Below are positions 1 to 12,626 of a stretch of DNA of 64,000 nucleotides, piece by piece. This DNA is from Mesostigma viride (taxonomy: Eukaryota; Streptophyta; Mesostigmatophyceae; Mesostigmatales; Mesostigmataceae), in the NCBI GenBank assembly GCA_009746045.1, contig RPFO01000667.1, forward strand, positions 7,007,046-7,071,045. Reading direction: 5' to 3'. The position numbers were made by a program, and so were the translations under genes. The notes under the pieces are model-generated. The model was given only the letters and a program-made list of their open reading frames with translations, had not been told where the DNA came from and ran no database searches. How positions within the stretch are numbered: position 1 is the stretch's first letter; each line of letters begins with the position of its first letter.

Positions 1-3000
1 GAATCATGGCGAGCACCACCGTCAGGAGGACAGTGTGCAAATACAAATACCAATTCTGATTCTGTTGGCCCCCCATGCAGGCAAGGTAGTGAGTCCCCGT
101 GGGATCCAGCGGCTGCCCACAGCTACCACAAGGCCGCCCGGCCGGAACAAGAGGCTGCGGGGCAAATAGCTGGTGCCGGAGCGCCACCGAGTAGTGGCTG
201 GGAGCCAAGGCGAATGGGGGGGCCATGGGAAGAGCACGAAGGTACGCCGAGCCCACACTCCGCAAGGAAAGCGAGAACAGCCACGCACGTCCCTGGGCGT
301 TGAGGTCCGCGAAAAGAGCAATCCAATCAGCCGTGTGCAGAATACCCGCGTAGGTTTTCTGGTGTTTATCGATGACGCGAGCAGGGAATGCGGCGGGAGA
401 TTGAACGGAGGCGACCGAGGGAGTGCCGCGAGGGAGGTGGCGCTGTACCGCCTGAGCGGCACGGACGGGAGAACAGGCCTGCTGGATCTCAGCATAGGCC
501 TCCTGGATGGCGGTGACGAAGGGCAAAGGGCTGCTGGGGTCCAGGAGGTCAGGCGCTGCCGTTGCCAAAAGGGGCAGGAGCCGGCAGCTTTCCGCCCACG
601 ACTGAGCGACGGAGCCCAAAAATGCTGCTGGGGCCAGCCGGGCGGCACGAGTCAGACCGCAGCCACCCATCCGTGCAGGCAGGGAGGCAATGCGAATAGC
701 ATGTGGCGGGAGGTCGGGGCCCGGGACCAGCTGCGCCAAGGCCGACTGGATGCGTTCGTCGTGGCCCTCGGCGGCCAGCCGGACCTGAGCCGGAAGAGCG
801 CCCCGGAGCCAGTGAACGACGCGAGGGTGAGCGCAAAACCACAGAAGCAGACCCTTGGTCTGCGAATCATGAAGGCGCGCAATCAAGGGCAGTACCTCAG
901 TGCGTGCCTCGAGGGCGGCCCGCAGAGCATCGATGACAAACGCGGGGTCGCCAACCGGAACGCCGAGGACATCCAACCCATGGAGGCGCTCGTCCCGGCC
1001 CAAGAGCTGGGGCGGAAAGCCGGAGCAATCACCTTGGGGCGAGTACACCGCGCACTTGGCCAGGGTCAACTGGAGGTTGATGTCGGCCACCGCGGTCTGC
1101 AGTGCCAGCAGAGCCGCGGTGGTGTCCGGCACAGGGCCCAGAAGGTAGATATCATCCAAGTAGGCCTGAATAGCGACCGCCGGGTGGGCAGCATGGACCG
1201 CTTGGAGGCAACCCTGGAGGGGGGCGGCAAAGTACAGGGGTCCCAGGGGGTCCCCTTGCTGGGTGCCCGACCGCGACAGCAGGCCGCCGCGAGTGCCGTC
1301 CTCCATGATGTGAACCAGTTGGCCGGGCTGGCCGTAGCACACGGCTGTCCAAGCGTACAAGTCCTCGAAGGACTCCATGACGGCCGCAAACATGCTGGCG
1401 CGGGACAGACTGTTGAACGCGTTGTGGCAGTCGACCTTGACGACAGCGTGGGTGGGGTGGGCCTCGAGGTAGGCCTGCACCGAATGGATGAGGATATCCG
1501 CCCCGCCTGGAGTCGTCACCCCCAGCTGGGCCGCCACCGAGGTCTCACCCGCTGCGAGGGGCGGGCAGAAAAAGGCACGGAGCTCGGGCGCCTTTTGGCG
1601 GCAGATCACTTTGCCCACGAGCTTGCGGAGCACCTCACCGCAGGCGATCGGGCGCACCTTGCCCTCGGGGGGGGCAAGACACCCTTGAGCAGAGCGAGGA
1701 GGCGAGCGCCCGCTAACCACTCGCGCGCAGCGGGAGGAACGCGACCAGCCGCCAGGTCAATGAGGGTGTCAAAGAGAATGTCCTCGCCCCCATGCCCCAC
1801 CAGGACCTCCAAGTGCTCGTAGCGCCAGCCCGACGGCCCGGTAGAGGAAGCCCGCGGGACCGCACGCATCACCTCCAGGAAGCAGTCGCGGTCCAGCCGG
1901 AGGGGGGCCGGCAGGGGGTCCGGCACGGGCAGCTGGAATCCGGGCTCCGCAGGGTGAAGAGCCTCCAAGGCCGCCAGGGTAGCCGCATTGGCGGGGGCCA
2001 GCTTGGCCATTTCCAAGCGGGTCATGGCCCGGCTGAGCTGCCCCTCGCGGACGAGGCGGATGACGTCGGCGGCCACCCGCTCGAAGTTGACCTCCCCCGA
2101 CAGCCGGGCCGTGCGCGGGGGCGGCACGCCAAACAGCCCCTCCCAGTCCCCCTGCAGAAAGCGTCGGCAACGGGCAATAACCGCACCCTGGAGGCCGCGC
2201 ACACCACGCCCGAGAGGGGTGAGGAGCAGGCGGGGGGTCACCATGTGCAGTTTAAAGCCCAGCGGGTCGTCCGGAGCGGCGTGCATGCGCCGGAGAGAAA
2301 CGATTGCACATTGCGCGAAAAGGCTACGCGCGCGGTGGGGGAGGTCGGTCAGGGTAGACGTCGGGTTGATGGCGCATGCATCCCAGGGAACCGTGTCAAG
2401 CCAACGCCAACTGGCCGAGTAGTCGGGCGGCGGGGGCTGGGAGCCGGTGGGAGCCGAGGCGGGAGGGGGGAGGGGGCCGGGACTGCTGGCCGGTTGAGGG
2501 GCCGTTGAGCAACACAGGCGCGCGCGTGCTGAGCGCGCCCGTGAATGGAGTACACCCGCTGGCAGTGAGCTTCCGGGCACCGGTAACAGCTCATGGCCTG
2601 CAGATCCGCCGCGCCGAGATCGGGGTGCACAGCGCGAAGGTGCTGGCAGAGGAGGTTACGGTTGTGGAACACACCAGCACACGGGGACCCCGTGGGAAGC
2701 AGCACGGCACACCGGTGAAGGCCGTCGGCGGGCGCTGAGTGGCGGGGAGCGGCGCCAGCAAAGGCAGGACGTGGGGCCTGCGGCGTCTCCCCAGCCGGGC
2801 CGGCAGGCGCGCGCACCACGACCCGACCAGCGCCCGGCATGCCCGCCGGGGCCACGGAGGAGGCAGTGCCCACCGGGGAGACCCCCAGCGGAGGGGGATC
2901 GAGAACGCCGGCGCCCCTCCCAGGGGGACTCGCCAGCGCGCCCGCGACCACCCCAGGCCCCGGCAACGAGGCCGGGGGCGGCGGCCGAGGGGTCGGGGAG

Positions 3001-4669
3001 GCAGCTGGCCCCGGGGCCCGGTGGGGACCCGGCAGGGGACCCAGCGAGACCGGGGGCGGGCCGAGAGGAAGCGCAGTCCCAGGGGGCGGCACAACAGCCC
3101 GGCACAACGGGCAGCGCGGCACGGAGTGGAGCAAGCTGCGCGCGATGCACGCTTGATGGAATGTGTGGCCGCACGCGGGCAGGCGACACAAGCCATCCCC
3201 CGGCCGGAAGGGCTCAAGGCAGATGGCACAGGAGCCCGACTCGGGGTCGTCCCCCTCCAGAAGGGACCGGACATGAGGGGGGGCGGGTCCCAGCCGGCCT
3301 CCCAGCAACCCGGGAGAGCAGCAATCTGGGCGCGCGAGAGGATGCCGACCGGTTGGTCAGCCGCGGGGTGCCATTCGTGCGGGATGCCTGCCAACTCCAG
3401 GATGTCGTGGAGGAAGGCAGAAACAGGCGTCCCCGCGGTTAGGGGCTGGGCGCGCCCGGCCGAGTCCACCAAGATGGCCTGGCCGCCCTGAACCGCGATG
3501 GGGGCCCCGAACTCCACACGCAGCATGGCGGCCTGCGCCAGGCTGAGGGAGGTGATGAGAAAGCCCCCACTGGCAACCGGGCCGGGAGGCGGGGCCTGGG
3601 CGTCCAAGAAGAGGCGAAGCTGCCGCGGGGACATGAGGCCCAGGTCGGCGCCGCCCGCGAGGTAGGCCGCCCGCACCGAGACCTGTGCGTCTCGAGCCAC
3701 CGCCGTGACGAACTCGACCACCTCCTGACCCACCCGCTCGTCCAGGGAAAGCAGCTCTTCCTGCCGGGCGGCCGGGAGATGCCACGGCAGCCGGCAGCCG
3801 GCGTGATATCCTTCCAAGACATACCCCCAAAGAGTCGAGGCCGTCACCGGGGGGCGGCGGAAAGAAATGTCGCCCGCACCTGCGCAACTAGGGCCAGGAA
3901 GGCCGGGGGCCTAGGGAGCGAGGGGAAGGCGGCCTGGACCCGACCGCGTCCAGCAACAAAGGGCAGTACGCCCAAGAAAAGGTGGCGCGGCCCACCACGC
4001 CGACAATGTGCGAGGGCGGCCACGAGGTGAACGCGTGGGCCCGGGGGCCGCCGTCCCACGCGGCAAGGACGGGGGTGGCGGCTGGGTGGCCAACCGCGGC
4101 CGGGGGAAGGGAGGCCAGAGCGTCGGGGAGCGAGGGGCCGGGGGCGGGCGCCGGGGTCGCCAGGCCCGCCGGGGGTCGGCCGGGCCCAGCCCAGGCGACA
4201 GCGCCGCGCCCCCGTCGGCGGGGCCAGGCGACGGGTGGGGCCCCGGGGCCGAGGGCGCCAGGGCCCGAGCAACGGCGGCCCCATCGGGCAGGCCACGGCC
4301 CGCCCCGAGGGCCTCGGCAGGGGGGCACACGGGGCAGGGGGCCGGAGCACCCAGCGGGGAGGGCAGCCCGGGGGCCCGCCGGGGGGGACAGCGCGGGCAC
4401 GTCCAGGAGCCCGGCGGGACCCGGTAGAGCCGGGGAGTAAGACACTGCAAGTGCCACCCGGAATTGCAAGCATCACAAACTAACATGTGGTGCCCGCGGT
4501 GCCCGCTCCGGCAGACCTCGCAGACCAAGGAGGGGGAGACCGGGGCGCCCGAGCCCCCCGCAGCCGGGTCGCCCACCTCCGCAAGAAGGGCCGCAAGCCG
4601 AGAGGACCGCCGAGGCGCCAACCGGGGAGCGGGGGAGCCGTTGGGCGAAGGGGGTCGTGGGTCGTCCAT
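1..4669 (-). pseudogene. Non-LTR retroelement polyprotein: PHD, RING-H2, zinc fingers, reverse transcriptase, CCHC (frameshifted, 3' end outside window)
   Basis: Read on the minus strand from an ATG at 4669. A PHD finger lies at about 4528-4390 (CxxC, then CDxC, WHxxC and WTCPRCP spacing). A conserved central region follows at about 4060-3300. A RING-H2 finger is at about 3233-3101 (CxIC, CGHTFHxxC, CPLC). Two zinc fingers of C2H2/C2HC type are at about 2714-2490. Reverse transcriptase covers about 2430-900, with motif A (KVDCHNAFN, near 1425), motif B (QQGDPLGPL, near 1245) and the catalytic YLDD at 1151-1163. A CCHC knuckle (CGSCG...H...C) is at about 130-77. N-terminal fingers plus a post-RT CCHC resemble R2/NeSL-type elements, whose restriction-like endonuclease follows the knuckle; here it would lie beyond base 1. 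The frame shifts at about five places, mostly G-runs (near 3850, 3280, 2460 and the G8 at 1669-1676), so this is a decayed copy or one affected by homopolymer error. Confidence 0.85.
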
Positions 4670-4679
4670 GAACAATCAG

Positions 4680-4783
4680 GGCAGGCGTGGCAGCCACCGA
4701 GGGGGGGGGCGGGGGGTGTGGGGGGCGGAGCCCCCCACGCGGGGGGTTTGGGGGGCGGCAGCCCCCCAACGCGCTGCGGTCGC
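4680..4783 (-). other. GC-rich leader of the retroelement with two G/C hairpins
   Basis: Between the first ATG of the retroelement and the 170-bp array lie two perfect G6/C6 hairpins with 5-6 nt loops, at 4720-4736 and 4750-4767. In the element's sense orientation they form the immediate 5' untranslated leader. The role is unknown; strong leader hairpins can affect translation initiation. They could also simply be G-tract drift. Confidence 0.5.
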
Positions 4784-7700
4784 GGTACCGCCTGCCGTCC
4801 GGCACTTTGAAGCCCGCCGGTGCTATAATTCCTATCGTCCACGCATGTTTTCCCCTGCCTCAAACCGCACGTTGCATTTAAATCTGGAGCCCAAAATTCA
4901 CTGAAAACGTGTGCCAGCCGGTAGCAAACTGGGCCAAGCTGCCACGGAATGGTGGTACCGCCTGCCGTCCGGCACTTTGAAGCCCGCCGGTGCTATAATT
5001 CCTATCGTCCACGCATGTTTTCCCCTGCCTCAAACCGCACGTTGCATTTAAATCTGGAGCCCAAAATTCACTGAAAACGTGTGCCAGCCGGTAGCAAACT
5101 GGGCCAAGCTGCCACGGAATGGTGGTACCGCCTGCCGTCCGGCACTTTGAAGCCCGCCGGTGCTATAATTCCTATCGTCCACGCATGTTTTCCCCTGCCT
5201 CAAACCGCACGTTGCATTTAAATCTGGAGCCCAAAATTCACTGAAAACGTGTGCCAGCCGGTAGCAAACTGGGCCAAGCTGCCACGGAATGGTGGTACCG
5301 CCTGCCGTCCGGCACTTTGAAGCCCGCCGGTGCTATAATTCCTATCGTCCACGCATGTTTTCCCCTGCCTCAAACCGCACGTTGCATTTAAATCTGGAGC
5401 CCAAAATTCACTGAAAACGTGTGCCAGCCGGTAGCAAACTGGGCCAAGCTGCCACGGAATGGTGGTACCGCCTGCCGTCCGGCACTTTGAAGCCCGCCGG
5501 TGCTATAATTCCTATCGTCCACGCATGTTTTCCCCTGCCTCAAACCGCACGTTGCATTTAAATCTGGAGCCCAAAATTCACTGAAAACGTGTGCCAGCCG
5601 GTAGCAAACTGGGCCAAGCTGCCACGGAATGGTGGTACCGCCTGCCGTCCGGCACTTTGAAGCCCGCCGGTGCTATAATTCCTATCGTCCACGCATGTTT
5701 TCCCCTGCCTCAAACCGCACGTTGCATTTAAATCTGGAGCCCAAAATTCACTGAAAACGTGTGCCAGCCGGTAGCAAACTGGGCCAAGCTGCCACGGAAT
5801 GGTGGTACCGCCTGCCGTCCGGCACTTTGAAGCCCGCCGGTGCTATAATTCCTATCGTCCACGCATGTTTTCCCCTGCCTCAAACCGCACGTTGCATTTA
5901 AATCTGGAGCCCAAAATTCACTGAAAACGTGTGCCAGCCGGTAGCAAACTGGGCCAAGCTGCCACGGAATGGTGGTACCGCCTGCCGTCCGGCACTTTGA
6001 AGCCCGCCGGTGCTATAATTCCTATCGTCCACGCATGTTTTCCCCTGCCTCAAACCGCACGTTGCATTTAAATCTGGAGCCCAAAATTCACTGAAAACGT
6101 GTGCCAGCCGGTAGCAAACTGGGCCAAGCTGCCACGGAATGGTGGTACCGCCTGCCGTCCGGCACTTTGAAGCCCGCCGGTGCTATAATTCCTATCGTCC
6201 ACGCATGTTTTCCCCTGCCTCAAACCGCACGTTGCATTTAAATCTGGAGCCCAAAATTCACTGAAAACGTGTGCCAGCCGGTAGCAAACTGGGCCAAGCT
6301 GCCACGGAATGGTGGTACCGCCTGCCGTCCGGCACTTTGAAGCCCGCCGGTGCTATAATTCCTATCGTCCACGCATGTTTTCCCCTGCCTCAAACCGCAC
6401 GTTGCATTTAAATCTGGAGCCCAAAATTCACTGAAAACGTGTGCCAGCCGGTAGCAAACTGGGCCAAGCTGCCACGGAATGGTGGTACCGCCTGCCGTCC
6501 GGCACTTTGAAGCCCGCCGGTGCTATAATTCCTATCGTCCACGCATGTTTTCCCCTGCCTCAAACCGCACGTTGCATTTAAATCTGGAGCCCAAAATTCA
6601 CTGAAAACGTGTGCCAGCCGGTAGCAAACTGGGCCAAGCTGCCACGGAATGGTGGTACCGCCTGCCGTCCGGCACTTTGAAGCCCGCCGGTGCTATAATT
6701 CCTATCGTCCACGCATGTTTTCCCCTGCCTCAAACCGCACGTTGCATTTAAATCTGGAGCCCAAAATTCACTGAAAACGTGTGCCAGCCGGTAGCAAACT
6801 GGGCCAAGCTGCCACGGAATGGTGGTACCGCCTGCCGTCCGGCACTTTGAAGCCCGCCGGTGCTATAATTCCTATCGTCCACGCATGTTTTCCCCTGCCT
6901 CAAACCGCACGTTGCATTTAAATCTGGAGCCCAAAATTCACTGAAAACGTGTGCCAGCCGGTAGCAAACTGGGCCAAGCTGCCACGGAATGGTGGTACCG
7001 CCTGCCGTCCGGCACTTTGAAGCCCGCCGGTGCTATAATTCCTATCGTCCACGCATGTTTTCCCCTGCCTCAAACCGCACGTTGCATTTAAATCTGGAGC
7101 CCAAAATTCACTGAAAACGTGTGCCAGCCGGTAGCAAACTGGGCCAAGCTGCCACGGAATGGTGGTACCGCCTGCCGTCCGGCACTTTGAAGCCCGCCGG
7201 TGCTATAATTCCTATCGTCCACGCATGTTTTCCCCTGCCTCAAACCGCACGTTGCATTTAAATCTGGAGCCCAAAATTCACTGAAAACGTGTGCCAGCCG
7301 GTAGCAAACTGGGCCAAGCTGCCACGGAATGGTGGTACCGCCTGCCGTCCGGCACTTTGAAGCCCGCCGGTGCTATAATTCCTATCGTCCACGCATGTTT
7401 TCCCCTGCCTCAAACCGCACGTTGCATTTAAATCTGGAGCCCAAAATTCACTGAAAACGTGTGCCAGCCGGTAGCAAACTGGGCCAAGCTGCCACGGAAT
7501 GGTGGTACCGCCTGCCGTCCGGCACTTTGAAGCCCGCCGGTGCTATAATTCCTATCGTCCACGCATGTTTTCCCCTGCCTCAAACCGCACGTTGCATTTA
7601 AATCTGGAGCCCAAAATTCACTGAAAACGTGTGCCAGCCGGTAGCAAACTGGGCCAAGCTGCCACGGAATGGTGGTACCGCCTGCCGTCCGGCACTTTGA

Positions 7701-8708
7701 AGCCCGCCGGTGCTATAATTCCTATCGTCCACGCATGTTTTCCCCTGCCTCAAACCGCACGTTGCATTTAAATCTGGAGCCCAAAATTCACTGAAAACGT
7801 GTGCCAGCCGGTAGCAAACTGGGCCAAGCTGCCACGGAATGGTGGTACCGCCTGCCGTCCGGCACTTTGAAGCCCGCCGGTGCTATAATTCCTATCGTCC
7901 ACGCATGTTTTCCCCTGCCTCAAACCGCACGTTGCATTTAAATCTGGAGCCCAAAATTCACTGAAAACGTGTGCCAGCCGGTAGCAAACTGGGCCAAGCT
8001 GCCACGGAATGGTGGTACCGCCTGCCGTCCGGCACTTTGAAGCCCGCCGGTGCTATAATTCCTATCGTCCACGCATGTTTTCCCCTGCCTCAAACCGCAC
8101 GTTGCATTTAAATCTGGAGCCCAAAATTCACTGAAAACGTGTGCCAGCCGGTAGCAAACTGGGCCAAGCTGCCACGGAATGGTGGTACCGCCTGCCGTCC
8201 GGCACTTTGAAGCCCGCCGGTGCTATAATTCCTATCGTCCACGCATGTTTTCCCCTGCCTCAAACCGCACGTTGCATTTAAATCTGGAGCCCAAAATTCA
8301 CTGAAAACGTGTGCCAGCCGGTAGCAAACTGGGCCAAGCTGCCACGGAATGGTGGTACCGCCTGCCGTCCGGCACTTTGAAGCCCGCCGGTGCTATAATT
8401 CCTATCGTCCACGCATGTTTTCCCCTGCCTCAAACCGCACGTTGCATTTAAATCTGGAGCCCAAAATTCACTGAAAACGTGTGCCAGCCGGTAGCAAACT
8501 GGGCCAAGCTGCCACGGAATGGTGGTACCGCCTGCCGTCCGGCACTTTGAAGCCCGCCGGTGCTATAATTCCTATCGTCCACGCATGTTTTCCCCTGCCT
8601 CAAACCGCACGTTGCATTTAAATCTGGAGCCCAAAATTCACTGAAAACGTGTGCCAGCCGGTAGCAAACTGGGCCAAGCTGCCACGGAGTGGTGGTACCG
8701 CCTGCCGT
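4784..8708. repeat. 170-bp tandem satellite, 23 copies
   Basis: The GGTACCGCC start of the unit recurs every 170 bp from 4784 to 8694, giving 23 full copies plus a 15-nt stub. Copies are almost identical; the clearest difference is G for A at 8689 in the last unit. No reading frame is maintained. Each unit has an AT-rich core with TGCTATAATTCC and ATTTAAAT. The first unit abuts the 5' leader of the minus-strand retroelement, so the array lies where tandem promoter monomers sit in rodent L1. A length near one nucleosome repeat would also suit an ordinary satellite. Confidence 0.97.
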
Positions 8709-8818
8709 ATATGCCCCTTCTCTGGGATATGTGCTACATTTACTCCCAACGGAGTTGTGTTCCTAATAAATTAATGCGGCTTTTACGTGTCTATTAATTA
8801 ATTAACTAATTAATTAAT
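8709..8818 (+). repeat. 3' end fragment of a non-LTR family (ACTCC-CAAC-GGAGT hairpin plus TTAA-type tail)
   Basis: The run 'tatgccccttct..gggatatgtgctac' followed by the hairpin ACTCC-CAAC-GGAGT and an AATTAATTAA-rich tail matches the 3' ends at 16849-16917 and 23837-23920, and the inverted copies near 47530, 50210 and 54262. It cuts directly into the last 170-bp monomer, marking an insertion or recombination boundary. Confidence 0.8.
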
Positions 8819-8821
8819 GCG

Positions 8822-10125
8822 GCTTTCACGCAGTTTCTGCTGGACGTCTGCAACCAGCTTCTGCTGGCTGATGCCCCGCCTATCCCTGAATGGCAACACA
8901 GCTTCCGGGTGATCACTCTACAAAAACAAAGGCTCTCCTGACGACCCCGCCAACTCACTGAGGAGTCAGCATCCAGAGCGCCGCGCTCAAGTTGTTTATG
9001 CGCATGATCCTTAACAGCCTTCGGTCTGCTCTCGACCGTCACAGTTTGGGGGAAAGCCAACTGGGGTTAAGGACGGCCTGGTCGCAACACCGTCATGGCC
9101 ATCTTCGTCGCGCGCCGCCTCATAGAGGAGATCGCACTCCTGCAGCCTGGTGAGTTTCCGGCCATCTTAAAATCTCCATCGACTTTATCAAGGCATTCGA
9201 CTCTGATCTCTGGGACGCTCTTTGGCCCGTTAGTCCCCCGCGCTTGCGTCCCCACCCCCCTGATTGCTGTCATCCGGCGCTCGCTATATGCATGAGGGCC
9301 GGTCGACCACCTCGGTGCGCACTCAACACGGCAATACCCCGCCATGCCGTCCACTGCAGACAGGCGTCTGGCAGGGCTGCGTCCTGTCACCGTACCTGTT
9401 CATTCATGTAGTGGATTATGTTGTGCGCCAAGCATGTGCCCGCTTGGCTAGAATTGCTGGCCGCGCCCCTGGCCTCGAGATTCAGAATGAGCCCGGGGAA
9501 GGGGGGCCGACTGAACAAGCAGAATTTACTCGCTGAGCTTATGAATGCCGACGACATCACTCTCACTGAGCAGCCAGTGTCTGCCCAACTTTGGTTGGAC
9601 TGCCTGGCTCTTGAGGCCCGGGCTGTTGGTTTGAAATCAGCCCGGCCCAAGACGGAGGCCATCATGGCCCTCGGCCTGGCCGCTCCCCCCCCCCGGCCCT
9701 GAGCTCCGCCTAGTAGGTTAGACGTCAACCCAGTTCCGGTCGCTTCAAGCTGCTCGGCAGCTGGCCAGCTCCCCGGCCGCGCGAGGACGGCATGACGACC
9801 CAGATTGGAATGGCCTGGGTACAGCTCCACGAGCACCGTCGCTGGTGGAGCAACCCCGCCCTGCCCCGGACTGTCAAACGCGACCTCTTCAAGGTTGTCA
9901 TCCTGACGATCCTGACCTATATGGAGCCGAGACGTGGACACTAACGCAGGAGCTGGAGCAGCAACGCGACGACGCTGTCACCAAGATGCGACGTAGTGCG
10001 CTCAATATTCCATTTAGCTTGCACATTATTAGCCATCATTGGGGGTTTGTATGCTGATTTACCATATGCTTCCCATATTATTAGGCACAGGCGCCTGGGC
10101 CTAGCTGGGCACCTTGCGCGCACAG
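8822..10125 (+). pseudogene. LINE ORF2 (reverse transcriptase) pseudogene
   Basis: Scattered frames reproduce non-LTR RT motifs in order: KGSPDDPAN-like (near 8925), IDFIKAFDS (motif A, near 9178), GVWQGCVLSPYLF (motif B, near 9365), NADDITL (motif C, near 9545), an SxxKTEAI-type block (near 9640), then GAETWTLTQELEQ and ALNIPF (near 9925-10020) and HRRLGLAGHLAR (near 10090). Several frameshifts and stops separate them, so no product is made. The C-terminal block matches the better preserved piece at 22941-23433. Confidence 0.85.
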
Positions 10126-10129
10126 ATCA

Positions 10130-12600
10130 CTAGGACGGGCCGAACCGCCCCCCTGGTCGAGACACTACTACATTAATACTAGCAGCTGACATGGTGGGAT
10201 GGAACAGGTGGGTGGGCAGATAGGGTCTCCCCGACGGCCCATCTGGTGGCGGCGCGGTAGCATTGCTGGGTGCTAGCATGTGACAGAGGCACAGAAGAAT
10301 GTGGAGCAGGGATAGCGTCGATCGTGGAGGAGGCATGTGCACCACCCGGCAGCAGCAGATTTAAGCTGAGTCCGGATCAACATAGTGTGCCGCTAGATAA
10401 ATGAAGACCTGCTGCTAGTTATGCTGGCGAGATCGAAAACGCTTGTTAATGTTGCAAGCGTTTATTTGAACAACGCCCGGTTCGCGGCTGCCGGCTGTTA
10501 CCTGCCAGCACGAGGAGGCGGCCAGTCACAAGGCAATGGCAGGTATGATCACCCCACCCGTTGATCAATGCATTTCCAGAAGCGACATTTGTTAGGCTTC
10601 CGATAAGAAACAGGCCTGTAGCGCGTTAACGAGGGCAGTGTACGCAAATGACGATGCCGGGGTAATGTCCATTTGAAGGTAGTGGACGCAGAAAATCCCG
10701 GCAATAATCCCTACCGCGTGAGGGATATTGTAGCGCACTCCGGGGATGTCTGCCACTAGGTTCACGATGTTACGTGCATGATTAACCAGCCTAGCCTGAG
10801 CCTAGTTTCCTCCTCTTTTCATGCGAGAGCAGGTGTAGTTTACACCCAACCCTTGCAGGAAGTAGCCCAGCACGACTGAGTGACGACTGACGACGGAAGG
10901 CGCGAACTCTTGTCAAGTGTCAACGCTCAGGGAATCTCGTGAGGACAGTATAGTATCAACCAATAGTCTACTATATAATACAGTTTCTTGGTTCATTCGT
11001 ACACACAACACAGTGTTGTTGTGAGCTCACGCGAAGGTATCATGATTCGTGAGTGCATCATGCATGAAAGGGCGTAATGAATTATAATATTTAACCCATA
11101 GTCCGCTGACCCATTTTTGGCACTTTCATACCCCTGAAAATCATGAAAAAAAATCAAAACTCACACGCCACAACTCCAAATACCCCCAACCAAGATGCTA
11201 GGAGTATCTACACTTCAAGGGCTTTCAGAATATGCAATAATACCATGGCTTTATCAAAGCATTTGGATGATAGCTCTAGTCAAAGTTGGCCAAAAGACGA
11301 TCTTTTTTCCCCAAGGAAAAGTTTACCCCCCCCTTTTTTTCCCAGGGAGGGTAGGGAACCTCAATACCAACATTGGACAACTTAGTTGGATAGTCCAATG
11401 GGGGTTTCCTTGGGTCAGACCACCCGGATAACCCATTACCCCTATATAACGTGATCATATATGTGTGTGGGTTACGCGCGTGAAAACAGCTATCTATGAC
11501 ATGCAACACGATAATGCATTATAGCAAGCTATAAAAGGCTGCCAAAATTGCTGGAATACAAACACGTTGCCTACCTGCACTAACGGAATGCCATACTCCA
11601 CAGAAATGCCATAAACTGGGCACTTTCAGGGTTAAATTCACTCTCTACAACAGGCATGGAAGCTTGCTGAAATATGCATGGATAAAATCGTCATATGTAA
11701 TGCATGGGAGGCGTATTCCGCTGCAAACAACACGCAAATACGTTGTCGTACCTAGCTCGCTCATGTCCTGCCCGGATTCCGCTGGCCGGGACCACCATAT
11801 CTCACACATACCGTTGCTCTATGGGCATAGACAACCATAGCCGCAACATGCATGCATCCTTTATGATTACCAGGTTGATGTTCCGTTCAAAGATGACCTA
11901 TAAACGTGTCCGCATTCCCAGCAAATGCTGCAGCGGACATCCCGTAGCAAACCTGGATGCTTGGGCTGGCGCAGACTGCCCGGCCATGAGGAGAAAATTG
12001 ACATATGATAGACGATGACTCGTCTTGCACTGGCGACCAAGAAGGCAGTATTTCCTACCTGTATTTTCCCAATCCTAAAAATCTGGCCATGCCTGACATA
12101 CAAAAATCACGCATCATCATTCTGAGCAACATTCTAACCCGTTTCTAGCCGCGAGACGCAAAATTTCCCTGATAACGGCACGTTGACAGCCATATCTCGC
12201 TACGCGCGCGCGCGAGTGAAAATTTCCCGCCAAAGTCACGAGATACTTTCTCAATGCACGTTGTATTTACCAGGCTATGGCGAATATACCCCCCAAACCT
12301 ATGCATCACCTTCGTCCCTAAAGTGTTCCCAGACCCACCGGACAACTTCCCTCCGTCACGGGTGGCGCGGCGCTCCCGGAATTACGTGGTTTATTACGTT
12401 AAGTCAAAGTGCATGCGATCACATGCAGTTTTCGGACATACAGTTTTCGGCCTTTTAAGGGTTAATCACGGGTTAATCAACGAACGACTACATTCATGGA
12501 ATCATGGTTATTAGCTGCCTGCGCGCACCGAAGCTTATCACTCTCGTGAGCCCCAAAACAAGGGTAGCGGCTGCGACGAAGTTTTACACAGTCGTCGATC
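10130..12600. other. No gene recognised; AT-rich spacer before the RtcB2-like gene
   Basis: Short open frames here have no recognisable motif. A perfect hairpin, AACGCTTG/CAAGCGTT with a 9-nt loop, lies at about 10439-10463. TTAACCC at about 11090 and GGGTTAA at about 11630 and 12460 could be ends of a TTAA-targeting element, but no longer inverted repeat is visible. Promoter elements for the gene at 12627 could not be identified. Confidence 0.5.
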
Positions 12601-12626
12601 CTTGACCCTCGGCGGGTGGCGCAGGC

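Noticed and set aside
173-1822. 549-codon open frame on the + strand
   Set aside because: It is antisense to the RT domain, whose catalytic motifs read correctly on the minus strand. GC-rich codon usage keeps the opposite frame open.
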